Origin: Candidatus Heimdallarchaeota archaeon AB_125 | GTDB lineage: Archaea; Asgardarchaeota; Heimdallarchaeia; Heimdallarchaeales; Heimdallarchaeaceae | DNA length: 5,179 nt | NCBI GenBank assembly: GCA_001940755.1 | Contig: MEHH01000215.1 | Coordinates: 1 to 5,179 of the forward strand | Reading direction: 5' to 3' | In this document: piece after piece, positions 4,960 through 5,179 of the stretch | Position numbering within the stretch: position 1 is the first letter of the stretch | Layout of the letters: each line of letters opens with the position of its first letter | The notes under the pieces: model-generated | Database searches by the model: none | What the model was told of the DNA's origin: nothing | Seen by the model: only the letters and a program-made list of their open reading frames with translations | Position numbers and translations under genes: made by a program

Positions 4960-5179
4960 TTATCCATTATATTCAGATTTTAACAATTTCTTAGAAACTA
5001 CTTTCAGTCTTTTATCAAAGTACTTTGGAGAAATATCTATTTTAGTTACTTTAGCATATTTCATTAGAACACCTATGTTGAGTAATAAAGAAAAATCCTC
5101 ATCAGCTCTTTGGTGTAACAAATCTAAAGATTTTTTGAAGCTGTTATTGACAAACTTATCCTTTAAGTCACTCCTAAGA
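4960..5179 (-). CDS. 3' end of an unrecognised gene, cut by the window edge
   Basis: On the minus strand one frame stays open from the right edge for 72 codons to a TAA at 4960-4962; the 5' part lies outside the window. The visible end of the protein is lysine-rich and probably helical. It contains DEDFSLLLNIGVLMKYAKVTK and then SPKYFDKRLKVVSKKLL; I do not recognise the family. No cysteine motif, signal or membrane segment is visible. The stop is 15 bases from the pncC stop on the opposite strand, so the two genes converge tightly. Codon composition resembles the neighbours (AT-rich third positions). Length and plausible amino-acid composition support a real gene; an accidental open frame is possible in 220 bases. 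Confidence 0.6.
   Translation of the reverse strand, partial: LRSDLKDKFVNNSFKKSLDLLHQRADEDFSLLLNIGVLMKYAKVTKIDISPKYFDKRLKVVSKKLLKSEYNG

Noticed and set aside
4665..4967. Minus-strand open frame of 100 codons opposite pncC
   Set aside because: It is antisense to most of PncC, whose catalytic motifs are clear. The real minus-strand frame at this end is the partial one at 4960-5179.

Overview
The window is AT-rich (about two thirds A+T by eye) and almost entirely coding. It reads as a stretch of ordinary chromosome, probably from an archaeon. The signs for that are A/T-rich TATA-like boxes about 25-30 bases upstream of several starts, first genes with little or no leader and no ribosome binding site, an internal operon gene that does have a site resembling AGGTGATC, and a ferredoxin-thioredoxin-reductase-type protein paired with a glutaredoxin. 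An Asgard-like lineage is a guess only. Against a simple archaeal reading, the replicative-type DNA ligase here is the NAD-dependent (bacterial-type) LigA. The terminal stops at six loci are TAA, TAG and TGA, so the genetic code looks standard.

Layout from left to right. A stand-alone catalytic domain of the 2-oxoacid dehydrogenase acyltransferase (E2) family lies on the minus strand (35-823). Upstream of it, also on the minus strand, is a two-gene redox operon: a glutaredoxin-like protein (1271-1585) followed by the catalytic subunit of a ferredoxin:thioredoxin/disulfide reductase (925-1260). Divergent from this operon is a class I metal-dependent O-methyltransferase (1712-2341, plus). Convergent with that is ligA (2394-4310, minus). 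LigA is complete in every recognisable domain but carries one in-frame TAA at 2991-2993, exactly where the family usually has a tyrosine. Divergent from ligA is pncC, a nicotinamide-nucleotide amidase (4453-4944, plus). At the right edge, the 3' end of an unrecognised minus-strand gene (4960-5179) converges with pncC.

Two functional pairings stand out. The glutaredoxin and FTR subunit form a plausible electron relay from ferredoxin to a dithiol protein. LigA and PncC are linked by chemistry: LigA releases NMN each time it seals a nick, and PncC deamidates NMN to nicotinate mononucleotide, which re-enters NAD synthesis.

No rRNA, tRNA, CRISPR array, insertion sequence or attachment site was seen, and no gene-free stretch exceeds 150 bases. 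Two perfect 8-bp inverted repeats (861-888 and 1635-1664) sit in promoter regions and may be operators.
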